Assembly: GCF_001510665.1 (NCBI RefSeq) | Contig: NZ_LMTI01000006.1 | Coordinates: 1 to 43,926, forward strand | Length of the DNA: 43,926 bases | Direction of reading: 5' to 3' | Origin: Bacillus sp. FJAT-27445 | GTDB lineage: Bacteria; Bacillota; Bacilli; Bacillales; Cytobacillaceae | Shown: one piece after another, positions 30,989 through 38,908 of the stretch | How the letters are laid out: each line of letters begins with the position of its first letter | Numbering within the stretch: the first letter of the stretch is position 1 | Notes under the pieces: generated by a model | What the model was told of the DNA's origin: nothing | The model's input: only the letters and a program-made list of their open reading frames with translations | Database searches by the model: none | Translations under genes and position numbers: made by a program

Positions 30989-31140
30989 CAAAACGGAAAA
31001 TTCACGTCATATGAGTCCGAAGTTGCCTGATGTTTGGACTCAAAACGGAAAATTCACGTCATATGAGTCCGAAGTTGCCTCATGTTTGGGCACAGAACGA
31101 AAGTTCACGTCATATGAGTCCGAAGTTGCCTGATGTTTAA
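30989..31140. repeat. 52-bp tandem repeat array (three units)
   Basis: Units begin at 30989, 31041 and 31093 (52-bp period; the third is one base shorter). Each carries TTCACGTCATATGAGTCCGA and AGTTGCCTGATGTTTG. GGACTC before each unit is complementary to GAGTCC inside it, so each junction can form a hairpin. It lies between convergent genes, after the TPR gene. The same period is seen in the unrelated-sequence array at 1-126. Confidence 0.85.
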
Positions 31141-31190
31141 CACAGAAACAAAGCTCACAGTTTGTTAGAGTGAAAACTAGGAGCTTTGTT

Positions 31191-31349
31191 TTAATTCTCA
31201 ATCGTTTTATTCTTTTGCAATAGTGATATTACTATTATCGAAATTAATCCGAAGCCTGATCCTATGATAACTCCTGGAGCAGGATTATCTAAGGACAAAC
31301 CAACACCAAACCCAATTAATAAACAAGCAATAAATGACCAAAATTTCAT
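31191..31349 (-). CDS. small two-helix membrane protein (52 residues)
   Basis: ATG at 31349 overlaps the stop of the upstream membrane gene (ATGA), with GGGAGGAG in front. The product has two hydrophobic stretches, FWSFIACLLIGFGVGLSL and GVIIGSGFGLISIIVISLL, joined by DNPAPG, then KNKTIEN. Translational coupling and a good ribosome binding site make it a credible gene. Function unknown; probably a partner of the upstream protein. Confidence 0.7.
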   Translation of the reverse strand: MKFWSFIACLLIGFGVGLSLDNPAPGVIIGSGFGLISIIVISLLQKNKTIEN

Positions 31350-31975
31350 CTTTTTTCTCCTCCCTCTTGTTTAAGAAAAGTTTTTTTCACTTCTTTTATT
31401 TTCCCCCATGGCTTTAAATATGAAATTAATACTAAAAAACTAATGAAGGAAAAAGAGACTGCGATACCAATAAACAACATTTCACGGCTGTGGAGATATA
31501 CAGGATTTTTTAAAGGATGGATCGTGTTAACGAAAATATCTCCTACCGTTTCGTGAATCCAAATACGCATATACATCGAACCAAACAAAATGGCTATAAA
31601 AGTAACTCCAAGTTTAGCCATAATCCAATAGTATTTTGTCACCCCCCAATGTGTACGAACAGCTAACCAAATTCCAGTGAAAAAGGAGCCAATTCCACCT
31701 GGAATGATTAAAAACCAATCAAAGAATTCAATAAACAAATGCGCTGCATATATATGTTCTCTCTCAGTAATGAAATTGGTTGAAATAGCCAATAATGTAG
31801 TCCCAAGCAGACCTCCTATAAATATAACTACAAAGAAAATATGCGATATTAACCACCAATTTTTTTGATTTTTATTTAATTTATTGTTCTTCTTTTTTCC
31901 TATCCAAACTGGGATAAGTATCAGCAATATAAGCAATAATGTTGTCCCTAAAAAAACACCTGCATCTTTACTCAC
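31346..31975 (-). CDS. multi-pass membrane protein, DUF2269-like
   Basis: 209 residues with about five helices: GVFLGTTLLLILLILIPVWI, then WLISHIFFVVIFIGGLLGTTL, FFDWFLIIPGGIGSFFTGIWL, WIMAKLGVTFIAILFGSMY and MLFIGIAVSFSFISFLVLIS. The IIPGG and WGVTKYYWIMAK motifs resemble DUF2269 membrane proteins. It is divergent from a MarR gene whose candidate operator lies in the shared 168-bp gap, so it may be part of that regulon. Confidence 0.6.
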   Translation of the reverse strand: MSKDAGVFLGTTLLLILLILIPVWIGKKKNNKLNKNQKNWWLISHIFFVVIFIGGLLGTTLLAISTNFITEREHIYAAHLFIEFFDWFLIIPGGIGSFFTGIWLAVRTHWGVTKYYWIMAKLGVTFIAILFGSMYMRIWIHETVGDIFVNTIHPLKNPVYLHSREMLFIGIAVSFSFISFLVLISYLKPWGKIKEVKKTFLKQEGGEKR

Positions 31976-32101
31976 TTTTAACTTCCTCTCATGTGTATTT
32001 GATAAATATGGACCTTATCTTTGCTTTTGAATCCTTATTTTTCGATGTAACCAGCGATTGAAATGTTTTTTAATTAATGATAAAATATCCTTAAGTTTAT
32101 T

Positions 32102-32117
32102 TTATCTCGCGAGGTAA
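32102..32117. promoter_or_regulatory. palindromic candidate MarR operator
   Basis: TTATCTCGCGAGGTAA has a perfect CTCGCGAG core and TTA/TAA outer arms (one mismatched pair). It lies 27 bp before the MarR start, between divergent genes. It would suit autorepression and control of the divergent membrane operon. Confidence 0.5.
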
Positions 32118-32143
32118 GGTAATTATAATTGGAGGTAGAAAAT

Positions 32144-32623
32144 ATGTCAACAACAAACGAAACATTAAGAATGAAATTATTAAATGCTCTAGATAATGAA
32201 TTGCGAAATAATAGTTCAGCAACAATTATGTTTCATCAATCAATTGCCACCAAGTTAGGACTAAACCCAACTGATCATAAGTGTCTAGAAGTTATATTGA
32301 AGAATCAACCAATAACTGCTGGAGAACTTGCTGAGATAACGGGTTTAACGACAGGTACAATTACCGGAGTAATAAATAGGCTTGAAGGAGCAGGGTATGC
32401 TTTCCGAGGTAACGATCCACAAGACAAGAGGCGTGTAATTATTAGCGTAAATCAAGAAAAAGCAGAGAAAGAAATAGTTCCTCTATTCAGTTCTTTTGGT
32501 GGAGAAATTCATAAAATGCTATCTAAATACACTGATCAGGAACTTCAATTAATTCTTGATTTTATAAAAAATAGTAATCGCGTTCTTCTCGAAACGAGAG
32601 AGCGTATGTCGAAAAGAAATTAA
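32144..32623 (+). CDS. MarR-family transcriptional regulator
   Basis: 159 residues from ATG 32144 (GGAGGT 8 bases upstream); the frame also opens at TTG 32129. The winged helix is ITAGELAEITGLTTGTITGVINRLEGAG, followed by the wing FRGNDPQDKRRVIISV with the conserved DxRR. It sits between a divergent membrane operon and a downstream GNAT gene 43 bp away. The palindrome at 32102 is its likely site. Confidence 0.88.
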   Translation: MSTTNETLRMKLLNALDNELRNNSSATIMFHQSIATKLGLNPTDHKCLEVILKNQPITAGELAEITGLTTGTITGVINRLEGAGYAFRGNDPQDKRRVIISVNQEKAEKEIVPLFSSFGGEIHKMLSKYTDQELQLILDFIKNSNRVLLETRERMSKRN

Positions 32624-32666
32624 TAATAAACATATTTTCATTCATTAAAAAGGAGTGATATAAAAT

Positions 32667-33281
32667 ATGGAATCTGAGAATTATAAATTTACTGTTGTGA
32701 GAGCAGATAAGGTGGATTTTGATGTGAGGAAACAAATGTCTGAGATTTTTTCGGAAGGGTTCTCACAATGGCTCGTTTTTTTTTCAAAGGATAAAAATAA
32801 AATTGCAAAAGCTTTTGCTCATATGTTTGTTTTGAATCAATTTTATGTTGCGATAGCTAATAATAAAATTGCTGGAATGACAGCATGCACGGATGGTGCC
32901 GATAGATCGGTTCGATTAAATAAAAAGGAATTAAGGAAGCATCTAGGATTTTTCAAGGGAAGCATGGCGGGGATTTTTCTAAAGAAGGAATTTGAAGCGC
33001 CTTTTGAAGAATTCCCTCCCAATGCAGGATCGATTGAGTTTGTTGGAACAGCTTCAGAATTTAGAGGACAGGGTGTAGCATCTCAAATCATAAATCATAT
33101 CATTGAAAACACTCCGTACAATGATTATGTCATTGAAGAGGTTGCGGATACGAATACTTCGGCAATGAATTTATATAACAAACTGGGATTTGAAGAGTAC
33201 AAAAGAAAGCCACTTCCGGAAATTAGGGCTAAGAAAATTGGAATCAATAATTTTTTGTCTTTGAAATACGTAAAAAAGTAA
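32667..33281 (+). CDS. GNAT acetyltransferase
   Basis: 204 residues, ATG after AAGGAGTG. Strand YVAIANNKIAGMTACTD, then SIEFVGTASEFRGQGVASQIINHI with the acetyl-CoA loop RGQGVA, and SAMNLYNKLGFEEYKRKP form the GNAT core. The N-terminal helical region (MSEIFSEGFSQWLVFFSKD) is typical of a bacillus subgroup. It follows the MarR gene and may share its transcript. Substrate unknown. Confidence 0.88.
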   Translation: MESENYKFTVVRADKVDFDVRKQMSEIFSEGFSQWLVFFSKDKNKIAKAFAHMFVLNQFYVAIANNKIAGMTACTDGADRSVRLNKKELRKHLGFFKGSMAGIFLKKEFEAPFEEFPPNAGSIEFVGTASEFRGQGVASQIINHIIENTPYNDYVIEEVADTNTSAMNLYNKLGFEEYKRKPLPEIRAKKIGINNFLSLKYVKK

Positions 33282-33340
33282 TATATATTTCTTTAAGATA
33301 ATTGATAAAGTACCTTAAGTTAACGAAATGGGGGGATAAA

Positions 33341-34042
33341 ATGAAATCGTATTTTGAAGCAATAACAAAAGATGTGTATGCTTTTTTAGTATGGGATGAA
33401 TCCTGGAACTCATATAATAACTGTTATTTATTGCTTGAAGACAATGATAATTTCCTTATTGATTCAGGGAAGGTAGAACATTCTCAATTACTTTTCTCTG
33501 CACTAGATAGTAAAGGGATTTCCAAAAGTGATATTACTCAATTTATTGCCACGCACGGTCATAAAGATCATATCGGGGGAATGCAATTTTTAGAGGGTAT
33601 AGACGGCTTTATTCATGAAAAAGATTTAGAATTGGTACCGGAAAGTCTTAAACAAAAACTGAAGACAAACCTCCCGGATAAGGGTTCAATTGCAGGTAAT
33701 TTTGAGTGTGTTCTCCTTGGACACCATACAAAAGGTTCTGTCTTACTTTATCACCGTAAAAGCAAAGCATTATTTTGTGGTGACCATATTTGCTTCTTTG
33801 CCGAACCATTGAATGAAAATAAAGTTGTAGATACAGGTACCTATGAGAGAGAAAAGATTAAACAGTTCGTTTCAGATTGGTCTCAAAATGAAGAAATGAG
33901 AAAACAACGCAATTTTAGTTTATTTATCGAAGGTTTAAAGGCTATTAATAAATTTGAGGCTGAATATTTATGTACGGGACACGGTGTGATCATAAAAGGA
34001 GATATAAATAAATTTATTTCGGATTTACTTGATTTTGAATAG
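33341..34042 (+). CDS. metallo-beta-lactamase-fold hydrolase
   Basis: 233 residues from ATG 33341 behind GGGGGG; the frame is open from 33302. The metal motif THGHKDHIGG (71-80) supplies His72, His74, Asp76 and His77. NFLIDSGK is the fold's first Asp strand, LLGHHTKGSVLLY gives the next His, and CGDHICF and CTGHG complete the set. This is the generic glyoxalase II-like group; it may act on thioesters or lactones. It is probably co-transcribed with the GNAT gene. Confidence 0.9.
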   Translation: MKSYFEAITKDVYAFLVWDESWNSYNNCYLLLEDNDNFLIDSGKVEHSQLLFSALDSKGISKSDITQFIATHGHKDHIGGMQFLEGIDGFIHEKDLELVPESLKQKLKTNLPDKGSIAGNFECVLLGHHTKGSVLLYHRKSKALFCGDHICFFAEPLNENKVVDTGTYEREKIKQFVSDWSQNEEMRKQRNFSLFIEGLKAINKFEAEYLCTGHGVIIKGDINKFISDLLDFE

Positions 34043-34058
34043 TAAATCCAGATTCTTT

Positions 34059-34135
34059 ATTGAACGGGTGCTTTGATCTAGTAGGCTTAAAGCACCTTTT
34101 TTGTTTAATACCTTATTGAACAAACGGGGGATTTA
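34059..34135 (+). repeat. dispersed hairpin repeat / strong terminator
   Basis: ATTGAAC (34059-34065), GGGTGCTTT, loop GATCTAGTAGGC, TTAAAGCACC, TTTTTT, GTTTAAT (34103-34109). The inner stem GGTGCTTT/AAAGCACC is perfect, and the outer arms pair with one wobble. It terminates the MBL-fold gene. A second dyad, TTGTTTAA/TTGAACAA, follows. 34136-34219 holds nothing recognisable. Confidence 0.75.
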
Positions 34136-34219
34136 GTGGAATAAGGAATATATTAACCAAATCGTCAGAATCTTTTATGCTCAAAGATCCAAAATGAACA
34201 ATCCTGATACCCGTATGGT

Positions 34220-35197
34220 TCACTGAATTGCTGGCATTTTGATTTTCAAGGTAAACTCTTCATCTTTATAAACAAAATCCAGGAACCCATTGTGGTGTTT
34301 TACGATGTCTTGGATCATTTTTGTCCCTAGCCCTTCGTGTCCGTGCTGCTTCGTTGTTTTTCCATGTGTATGAAATAACTCATCCAGGATTTCGGTGGGG
34401 ATTGGCAAGCTGCTATTGCTGCAAGTCAATATGTACAAACCTCCTCTTTTGTAAAATTGCAGGGTAACGAAGCCTTGTCGCTTATGCAATGCCTGCCATT
34501 CTTCACAAGCATCCAGGCTGTTGGACAAAAGATTGCCTAGAAGGGTTACAAGTTCTTGGTCGGTGAGAGGCAAGGTTGACACTGGCAAATCCAGGTCATA
34601 CACAGCGGAAATACCGGAATCTTTTGCCCTCCGGTACATCTGGTTGAGGATTCCGGCAACGACCCCTTTTTCGCCTTTTATGGATAGGTTTGTTTCTTCA
34701 TATCCCTCGACAAGACCCGAAAGATATGCTTTTGCTTGCCCGAATTCGTCTTTTTCCAGAAGGAAATGGATGGCCGATATATGCTTTAAGAAATCATGGC
34801 GTTCGCTCCTGACTAGCCGGAACGTTTCATTCATGTGAGCACTCTGTTCTTCAAATTGCTTTATCCTACGATTGTCATCCGCAAGCTTTTTTGCAAAGTA
34901 GAGCCGTATCCATTCAATCCCGGCAAAGATGAAAAGTTGCAGAAAACCAAGCCCAGAAACGAAGTGGGTCAAAACAAGCAGGAGCTGAAGCAAAAAGAAC
35001 AGGCCGTTCCATATTACTCCCAAGAAAGAGATTCGAAGCAAAAGGCGTCTTGAGAGGTAAAAAACGACGCCTATGACAAAAACACAAGTTAGATAAATTG
35101 GTATCACAACAGGAAGATTCAGGATTAGGGCCTGAAAATGAATAATTCCAAGTACCGAGACCAAGCCCCAATAGTAAAAAGCTGATTTCAACTTCAT
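34220..35197 (-). CDS. natK: GHKL sensor histidine kinase, NatK-like
   Basis: 325 residues. About four membrane helices fill residues 8-100, then a linker and the dimerisation helix with phospho-acceptor His134 in SERHDFLKH, the R-HDF-xxH motif of AgrC/CitA/NatK-type kinases. The ATPase part has LLGNLLSNSLDACEEW (N box) and GLGTKMIQDIVKHH (G box). It follows the LytTR regulator gene by 9 bp and is divergent from natAB, the arrangement of B. subtilis natKR-natAB. The signal is unknown. Confidence 0.85.
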   Translation of the reverse strand: MKLKSAFYYWGLVSVLGIIHFQALILNLPVVIPIYLTCVFVIGVVFYLSRRLLLRISFLGVIWNGLFFLLQLLLVLTHFVSGLGFLQLFIFAGIEWIRLYFAKKLADDNRRIKQFEEQSAHMNETFRLVRSERHDFLKHISAIHFLLEKDEFGQAKAYLSGLVEGYEETNLSIKGEKGVVAGILNQMYRRAKDSGISAVYDLDLPVSTLPLTDQELVTLLGNLLSNSLDACEEWQALHKRQGFVTLQFYKRGGLYILTCSNSSLPIPTEILDELFHTHGKTTKQHGHEGLGTKMIQDIVKHHNGFLDFVYKDEEFTLKIKMPAIQ

Positions 35198-35206
35198 TCT
35201 CCATTC

Positions 35207-35905
35207 CTAAAAGTAATGATTCTGCAAAAAGTCCACCTTTTCCTTTGTAATCATTGCTGTTTCCCCCATCCCGTCAAAGGAGACTATATACGAGTTTTTC
35301 GCATAAAGGGAGAAGTTTTTTACATAATGGATATTTATGATGAACGAGCGGTGGGAGCGGATAAAGTCCCGTTCTCTTAATTCTCCCTCCAATTCGTTAA
35401 GAGTCTGATAGGTTTTAATTGGTCCTGATTTTGTATGAATGGTTGTCGATCGTCCAGAACGTTCAATAAAAACGATATCTTTCTTCTGGATGATATGGAT
35501 ATCGTTCTTTTGTTTCAAGTAAAGCCGCCCGGCAATTTCGGAGGACCTCGTTTTCTCCTTCAGCCGTTCAATCGACTTGATCAATCGGTCCTTTGGATAA
35601 GGCTTCATGATGTAGTCATGGACATTCAGCTCGAATGCATGCACCGCATAACCGCTGCTTCCTGTGACGAATATAACCTCTATATCCAAAGCGTGCGAAT
35701 GGATAATGTCAGCAAGTTCATAGCCTGATAGATTTGGCATTTCAATATCTGCAATCAATAAATCAATCTCTTCTCTTTTAATAAAACTGTAAGCTTCTTC
35801 CGCTGACAACGTGGAGAAAACAATTTCAACATCGGGTATGCCTCTAATAATTCCGTTCAATTTCTCCAGGTCGATAAAGCGATCGTCCACCAGTCCAACC
35901 CTCAT
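35207..35905 (-). CDS. natR: LytTR response regulator, NatR-like
   Basis: 232 residues from ATG 35905, preferred over 35920 because GAGGCGGG lies just ahead of it. The receiver domain (MRVGLVDDRFIDLEKL) has Asp53 as phospho-acceptor (LLIADIEMP) and conserved Lys in YIMKPYPKD. The C-terminal LytTR domain runs from about 130: DIVFIERSGRSTTIHTKSG and DFIRSHRSFIINIHYV. It probably binds the direct repeats at 36001-36030 and activates natAB. Confidence 0.88.
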   Translation of the reverse strand: MRVGLVDDRFIDLEKLNGIIRGIPDVEIVFSTLSAEEAYSFIKREEIDLLIADIEMPNLSGYELADIIHSHALDIEVIFVTGSSGYAVHAFELNVHDYIMKPYPKDRLIKSIERLKEKTRSSEIAGRLYLKQKNDIHIIQKKDIVFIERSGRSTTIHTKSGPIKTYQTLNELEGELRERDFIRSHRSFIINIHYVKNFSLYAKNSYIVSFDGMGETAMITKEKVDFLQNHYF

Positions 35906-36000
35906 ATGTACCCGCCTCATTTACGAATCTTCATTCCGTTTTTATAAAATTAAATTAGTTGTTAATTTATTTTACCATCTTCAACCTGAATTTTGACCAT

Positions 36001-36065
36001 TTCGTGACATGAAAAGGCATTTTCGCGACAAAACTGCAGATTCTGAGCACAACAGATTGTATGAT
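36001..36065 (+). promoter_or_regulatory. natA promoter with two LytTR-type direct repeats
   Basis: TTCGTGACA (36001) and TTCGCGACA (36022) are direct repeats 21 bp apart (two helical turns), as LytTR dimers need. They end about 30 bp upstream of a -10-like TATGAT (near 36060) that has no good -35, the layout of an activated promoter. The natA start is at 36099. Confidence 0.6.
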
Positions 36066-36098
36066 AAAACCAAGAAGTATAAAAAATGAGGTGCGGAA

Positions 36099-36851
36099 AT
36101 GATTGAAATTCATGAACTTACAAAAAAATTTCAGGATAAGAAACTTTCGGTAACAGCCTTAAAGCATGTTTCTTTTTCGATAAAAGAAGGCCAGGTGGTC
36201 GGTCTGCTAGGTGAGAATGGCGCTGGAAAAACAACCTTGCTCAGGACAATTGCGACGCTTTTAAGTCCTACCGATGGGAATGTAACGGTTGCAGGGTTTG
36301 ATACAGTTTCAAATTCTGCAGAAGTGAAAAAAAGAATAGGTGTACTGTTTGGCGGCGAAACGGGCTTGTATGACCGACTGACCGCCCGTGAGAACCTCGT
36401 GTATTTCGCCACCCTCTATGGGCTAAGCAAGCATGAAACAAAGGTGCGAATCGATGACCTTGCGAGGATGTTTGGGATGAGGGACTATCTTGACCGGAAA
36501 GTAAGCGGCTTTTCGAAGGGGATGCGCCAAAAGGTTGCGATTGCACGAACTCTCATCCATAACCCGGAGATCATCCTATTTGATGAACCGACAACCGGGC
36601 TGGATATTACTTCGTCGAATGTGTTCCGCCAGTTGGTCCATCAGCTTAAACGCGAAGGGAAAACGATTGTTTTCTCCAGCCATATCATGGAGGAAGTATC
36701 GATGCTTTGCGATTCTGTGGCAATGATGCATAAAGGTGAACTTGTCTATCATGGCAACCTTGAAGAACTATACAAAAATGAAGGAAGTCGCGATCTTAAC
36801 TATATTTTCATGAGCAAGCTTGTAAGGGGGAACGAAACATATGCTTCTTAA
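36099..36851 (+). CDS. natA: ABC transporter ATP-binding protein, NatA-like
   Basis: 250 residues, ATG behind GAGGTG. Walker A is GENGAGKT at 38-45, the signature is SGFSKGMRQK near 136-145, Walker B IILFDEP is at 158-164, and the switch His is in FSSHIMEE. It provides energy for the NatB permease, whose gene overlaps by 11 bp. In B. subtilis NatAB exports sodium and is induced by protonophores and ethanol; the role here is inferred from architecture and neighbours. Confidence 0.9.
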   Translation: MIEIHELTKKFQDKKLSVTALKHVSFSIKEGQVVGLLGENGAGKTTLLRTIATLLSPTDGNVTVAGFDTVSNSAEVKKRIGVLFGGETGLYDRLTARENLVYFATLYGLSKHETKVRIDDLARMFGMRDYLDRKVSGFSKGMRQKVAIARTLIHNPEIILFDEPTTGLDITSSNVFRQLVHQLKREGKTIVFSSHIMEEVSMLCDSVAMMHKGELVYHGNLEELYKNEGSRDLNYIFMSKLVRGNETYAS

Positions 36852-37998
36852 AATCTATTTAAAAGAAATAAAGGACTGCTTCCGTGATCGGCGTACATTA
36901 TTATTAACCGTGTTGGTACCGATTGTGATGATGACCGGGCTAATTCTTTTTTATGAAAAATTGGTCTCTGACGGAGACGGGGAAACATATCAGCTTGCAG
37001 TTGCTGAATCATTTTCCAATGAAGAACAAGCCATTTTTGCCGGTTTTGAAAACATTGAAATCCTGAAATCCGCCAACCCTGAAGAGACATTAAAGGAAGG
37101 TGAGGCACAAGCTGCATTATTGCTTGATGATAATTTCCTATCAAATATTGAAAACGGAGAAAAAGCAACTATCACAATCATTGGTGATTCCTTTAGCCAG
37201 AAGTCCTCAACTTTAATGAGCTATGTGACCAATGCGTTAACCGCCCTGGAAAAATCGGTCATCTCAGAGAGACTCCAGTCTGAAGGCATGAATCCCGAAC
37301 TTATTCAGCCTTTTACGATTGAACAAAAAGAAGTGTCCGAAGAAGACCCCAATATCAGTCTGATTGCCATGATGATTCCGATGATGCTGGCATTGGCAAT
37401 CGGAATTGGAGCCGGTCCTGCAGCTTCCGATTTGTTTGCGGGGGAAAAGGAAAAGAAGACAATGGAGGCATTGTTAATGACTCCGGTCAGCCGTTTTACT
37501 TTGCTTTTGTCAAAATGGATGACAATAACCACTATTGGGGCTATAACCGGTATGATCACGTTGATCGTGGTTGCTTTGGAGATTAACTATTTAACAGAAC
37601 ACCTTAGAAACGCCGTCTCGTTCGGAGAAAATACTTCATTAATTATCGGTTTGGCTGTATTGGTATCTGTCATTTACGCAATGTTTACAGCGTCCATCCT
37701 GATGCTTACAAGCATTATTGCCAAAACTGTAAAGGAATCGCAAAGCTACAGCACGCCAATCATGATGCTCGCCATGTTCCCGACAATGCTGCTGGCCAAC
37801 GTTGGCATCAATGAACTGTCTTTCCACCACTTCGCGATTCCAATCATGAACCTATTCAGCCTTTTGAAGGAGTTGGTGTTCGGGGTAATCAATTACGAGC
37901 ACATCCTCATCACGATTTCCAGCAACTTGATATGCATGGCTGTAATCTTTATCATTGGAAGGATTCTGTTCCTGAAGGATAAATGGGTCATGAATTAG
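36841..37998 (+). CDS. natB: ABC-2 type permease, NatB-like
   Basis: 385 residues, practically the length of B. subtilis NatB. There is one N-terminal helix (LLLTVLVPIVMMTGLILFY), an extracellular domain to about 170, then five helices starting LIAMMIPMMLALAIGIGAG. The conserved cytoplasmic loop SDLFAGEKEKKTMEALLMTP follows. The last helix ends before KDKWVMN. It starts inside the end of natA, so translation is coupled. It is followed by a strong terminator. Confidence 0.9.
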   Translation: MLLKIYLKEIKDCFRDRRTLLLTVLVPIVMMTGLILFYEKLVSDGDGETYQLAVAESFSNEEQAIFAGFENIEILKSANPEETLKEGEAQAALLLDDNFLSNIENGEKATITIIGDSFSQKSSTLMSYVTNALTALEKSVISERLQSEGMNPELIQPFTIEQKEVSEEDPNISLIAMMIPMMLALAIGIGAGPAASDLFAGEKEKKTMEALLMTPVSRFTLLLSKWMTITTIGAITGMITLIVVALEINYLTEHLRNAVSFGENTSLIIGLAVLVSVIYAMFTASILMLTSIIAKTVKESQSYSTPIMMLAMFPTMLLANVGINELSFHHFAIPIMNLFSLLKELVFGVINYEHILITISSNLICMAVIFIIGRILFLKDKWVMN

Positions 37999-38029
37999 AA
38001 AGCAGGCCTACTCCCTAGTTAACAAACAA

Positions 38030-38096
38030 AAGACGAGGATGGATATAATGTGTATTATTACACAGGTCCAATCTCGTCTTTTTTTATGGACGTGGG
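38030..38096 (+). terminator. strong terminator after natAB
   Basis: AGACGAGGATGGA pairs with TCCAATCTCGTCT, with an inner TGTGT/ACACA stem, followed by TTTTTTT. Confidence 0.88.
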
Positions 38097-38273
38097 AAAT
38101 ATCGAGTTTACTATGGTTCGATCTAAGAATCCGCATCTTCAACCTTGGATATAGATGCTTATAAAAGCCAGAACAATTTCGGCTTTGATGGTGAATTACT
38201 TATAGACAAACGGTACAGCCGCATTCCTGTTGAAGGTAAAACGTAAGCGAACACATTTAAGGAGGGTTTTATA

Positions 38274-38303
38274 ATGTTAAGGAAGAATATGTATGTAGAG
38301 TAG
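38274..38303 (+). other. 9-codon mini-ORF (copy A)
   Basis: AAGGAGGG, then ATG and MLRKNMYVE, then TAG. The copy at 42256 encodes the same peptide despite two base changes (TTG for ATG, GAA for GAG). Both have an ideal ribosome binding site 7-8 bases upstream. This could be a leader peptide, or the remains of a longer frame. Confidence 0.45.
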
Positions 38304-38391
38304 ATAAAGCGATAAATGAGGTGAGTTTCGGGGTCATTTATTAGGTGTTCTTACGTTTCTAATTCTATGCATTATTAGTATCATCGGACTT

Positions 38392-38595
38392 ATGAATCAT
38401 TTTAGGTCTAATCGAAGATATATATGTAAAGGGTGCTCACAGAAAATTAATGCCTTACAAATTGTGTGTCAACACTGTGGTACTTTTCTAGAAGAAAAAT
38501 CGTTTGATGGGAAAGCAGTTAAATATATGGGCCGGCATTTTGATGGCAGATATCGGGAAGGGATGAAAAAGTTAGATAGACAGAATAAATTATAG
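38392..38595 (+). pseudogene. membrane-anchored zinc-ribbon protein, copy A (start lost)
   Basis: The zinc ribbon YICKGCSQKINALQIVCQHCG has two CxxC knuckles, then FLEEKSFDGKAVKYMGRHFDGRYREGMKK. The same frame is open upstream and encodes an N-terminal helix (HLLGVLTFLILCIISIIGL). At the position of the start codon after GAGGTGAG, copy A has CGG (38329). Only ATG 38392 remains, without a ribosome binding site, which would drop the helix. It is probably silent or poorly expressed. Confidence 0.6.
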
Positions 38596-38619
38596 GGCTA
38601 TCTAAAGGGTTGGAATTTG

Positions 38620-38646
38620 TTGCTGCTATTTAAGCAGCTTTTTTTA
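38620..38646 (+). terminator. terminator of copy A
   Basis: GCTGCT pairs with AGCAGC across ATTTA, followed by TTTTTTT. Copy B has an equivalent hairpin at 42603 (TGCTGC/GCAGCA, T6). Confidence 0.8.
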
Positions 38647-38696
38647 TTGTTAACGTGGGAGTTGATAAAGCATACAGTATTAAATGTGAAATAAAA

Positions 38697-38725
38697 ACAG
38701 ACAGGTTTCCCTGTCTCCCTTTTAA
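38697..38725. terminator. second hairpin of copy A
   Basis: AGACAGG pairs perfectly with CCTGTCT across TTTC, followed by CCCTTTT. It is identical in copy B at 42680-42708, where it also lies at the end of a convergent small gene. Confidence 0.7.
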
Positions 38726-38740
38726 TGGATATTCATTAGT

Positions 38741-38812
38741 TGGAACGCCGTATGAGGTGAAAGTCTCGCGTACGGTGTGAACAGGGGGAAAAGGGAGCGA
38801 TAACCTCAAACC
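38741..38812 (+). other. group II intron ribozyme fragment
   Basis: ACGCCGTATGAGGTGAAAG, TCTCGCGTACGGTGTGAAC, then AGGGGGAAAAGGGAGCGAT form the hairpin block CCGTATGxGGTGAAAGTCxCxCGTACGG followed by a purine run. I recognise this as conserved in bacterial group II introns just ahead of the maturase ORF. Neither the 5' domain, the reverse-transcriptase gene nor domains V-VI are evident nearby. It directly abuts the end of the duplicated block, so it is a scrap left by a former intron. Confidence 0.6.
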
Positions 38813-38908
38813 CTTGCCTATCTGTATGAACAAGGGTTCTTTAAGACATATTCAAATGAATAAGTAAATATGATTAGAGGAAAGGGAGTTTTTCGAGGAG
38901 GTTATAGA

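Larger units (their letters stand above)
38229..38728 (+). repeat. segmental duplication, copy A
   Basis: About 500 bp matching 42210-42710 closely and with a constant offset of 3,981-3,982. It spans a ribosome binding site and 9-codon mini-ORF, a membrane-anchored zinc-ribbon gene and two hairpin terminators. Flanking sequences differ at both edges. Confidence 0.92.

Noticed and set aside
36131-37830. Minus-strand frames opposite natAB
   Set aside because: They are reverse shadows of strongly coding ABC transporter genes with no start signals.
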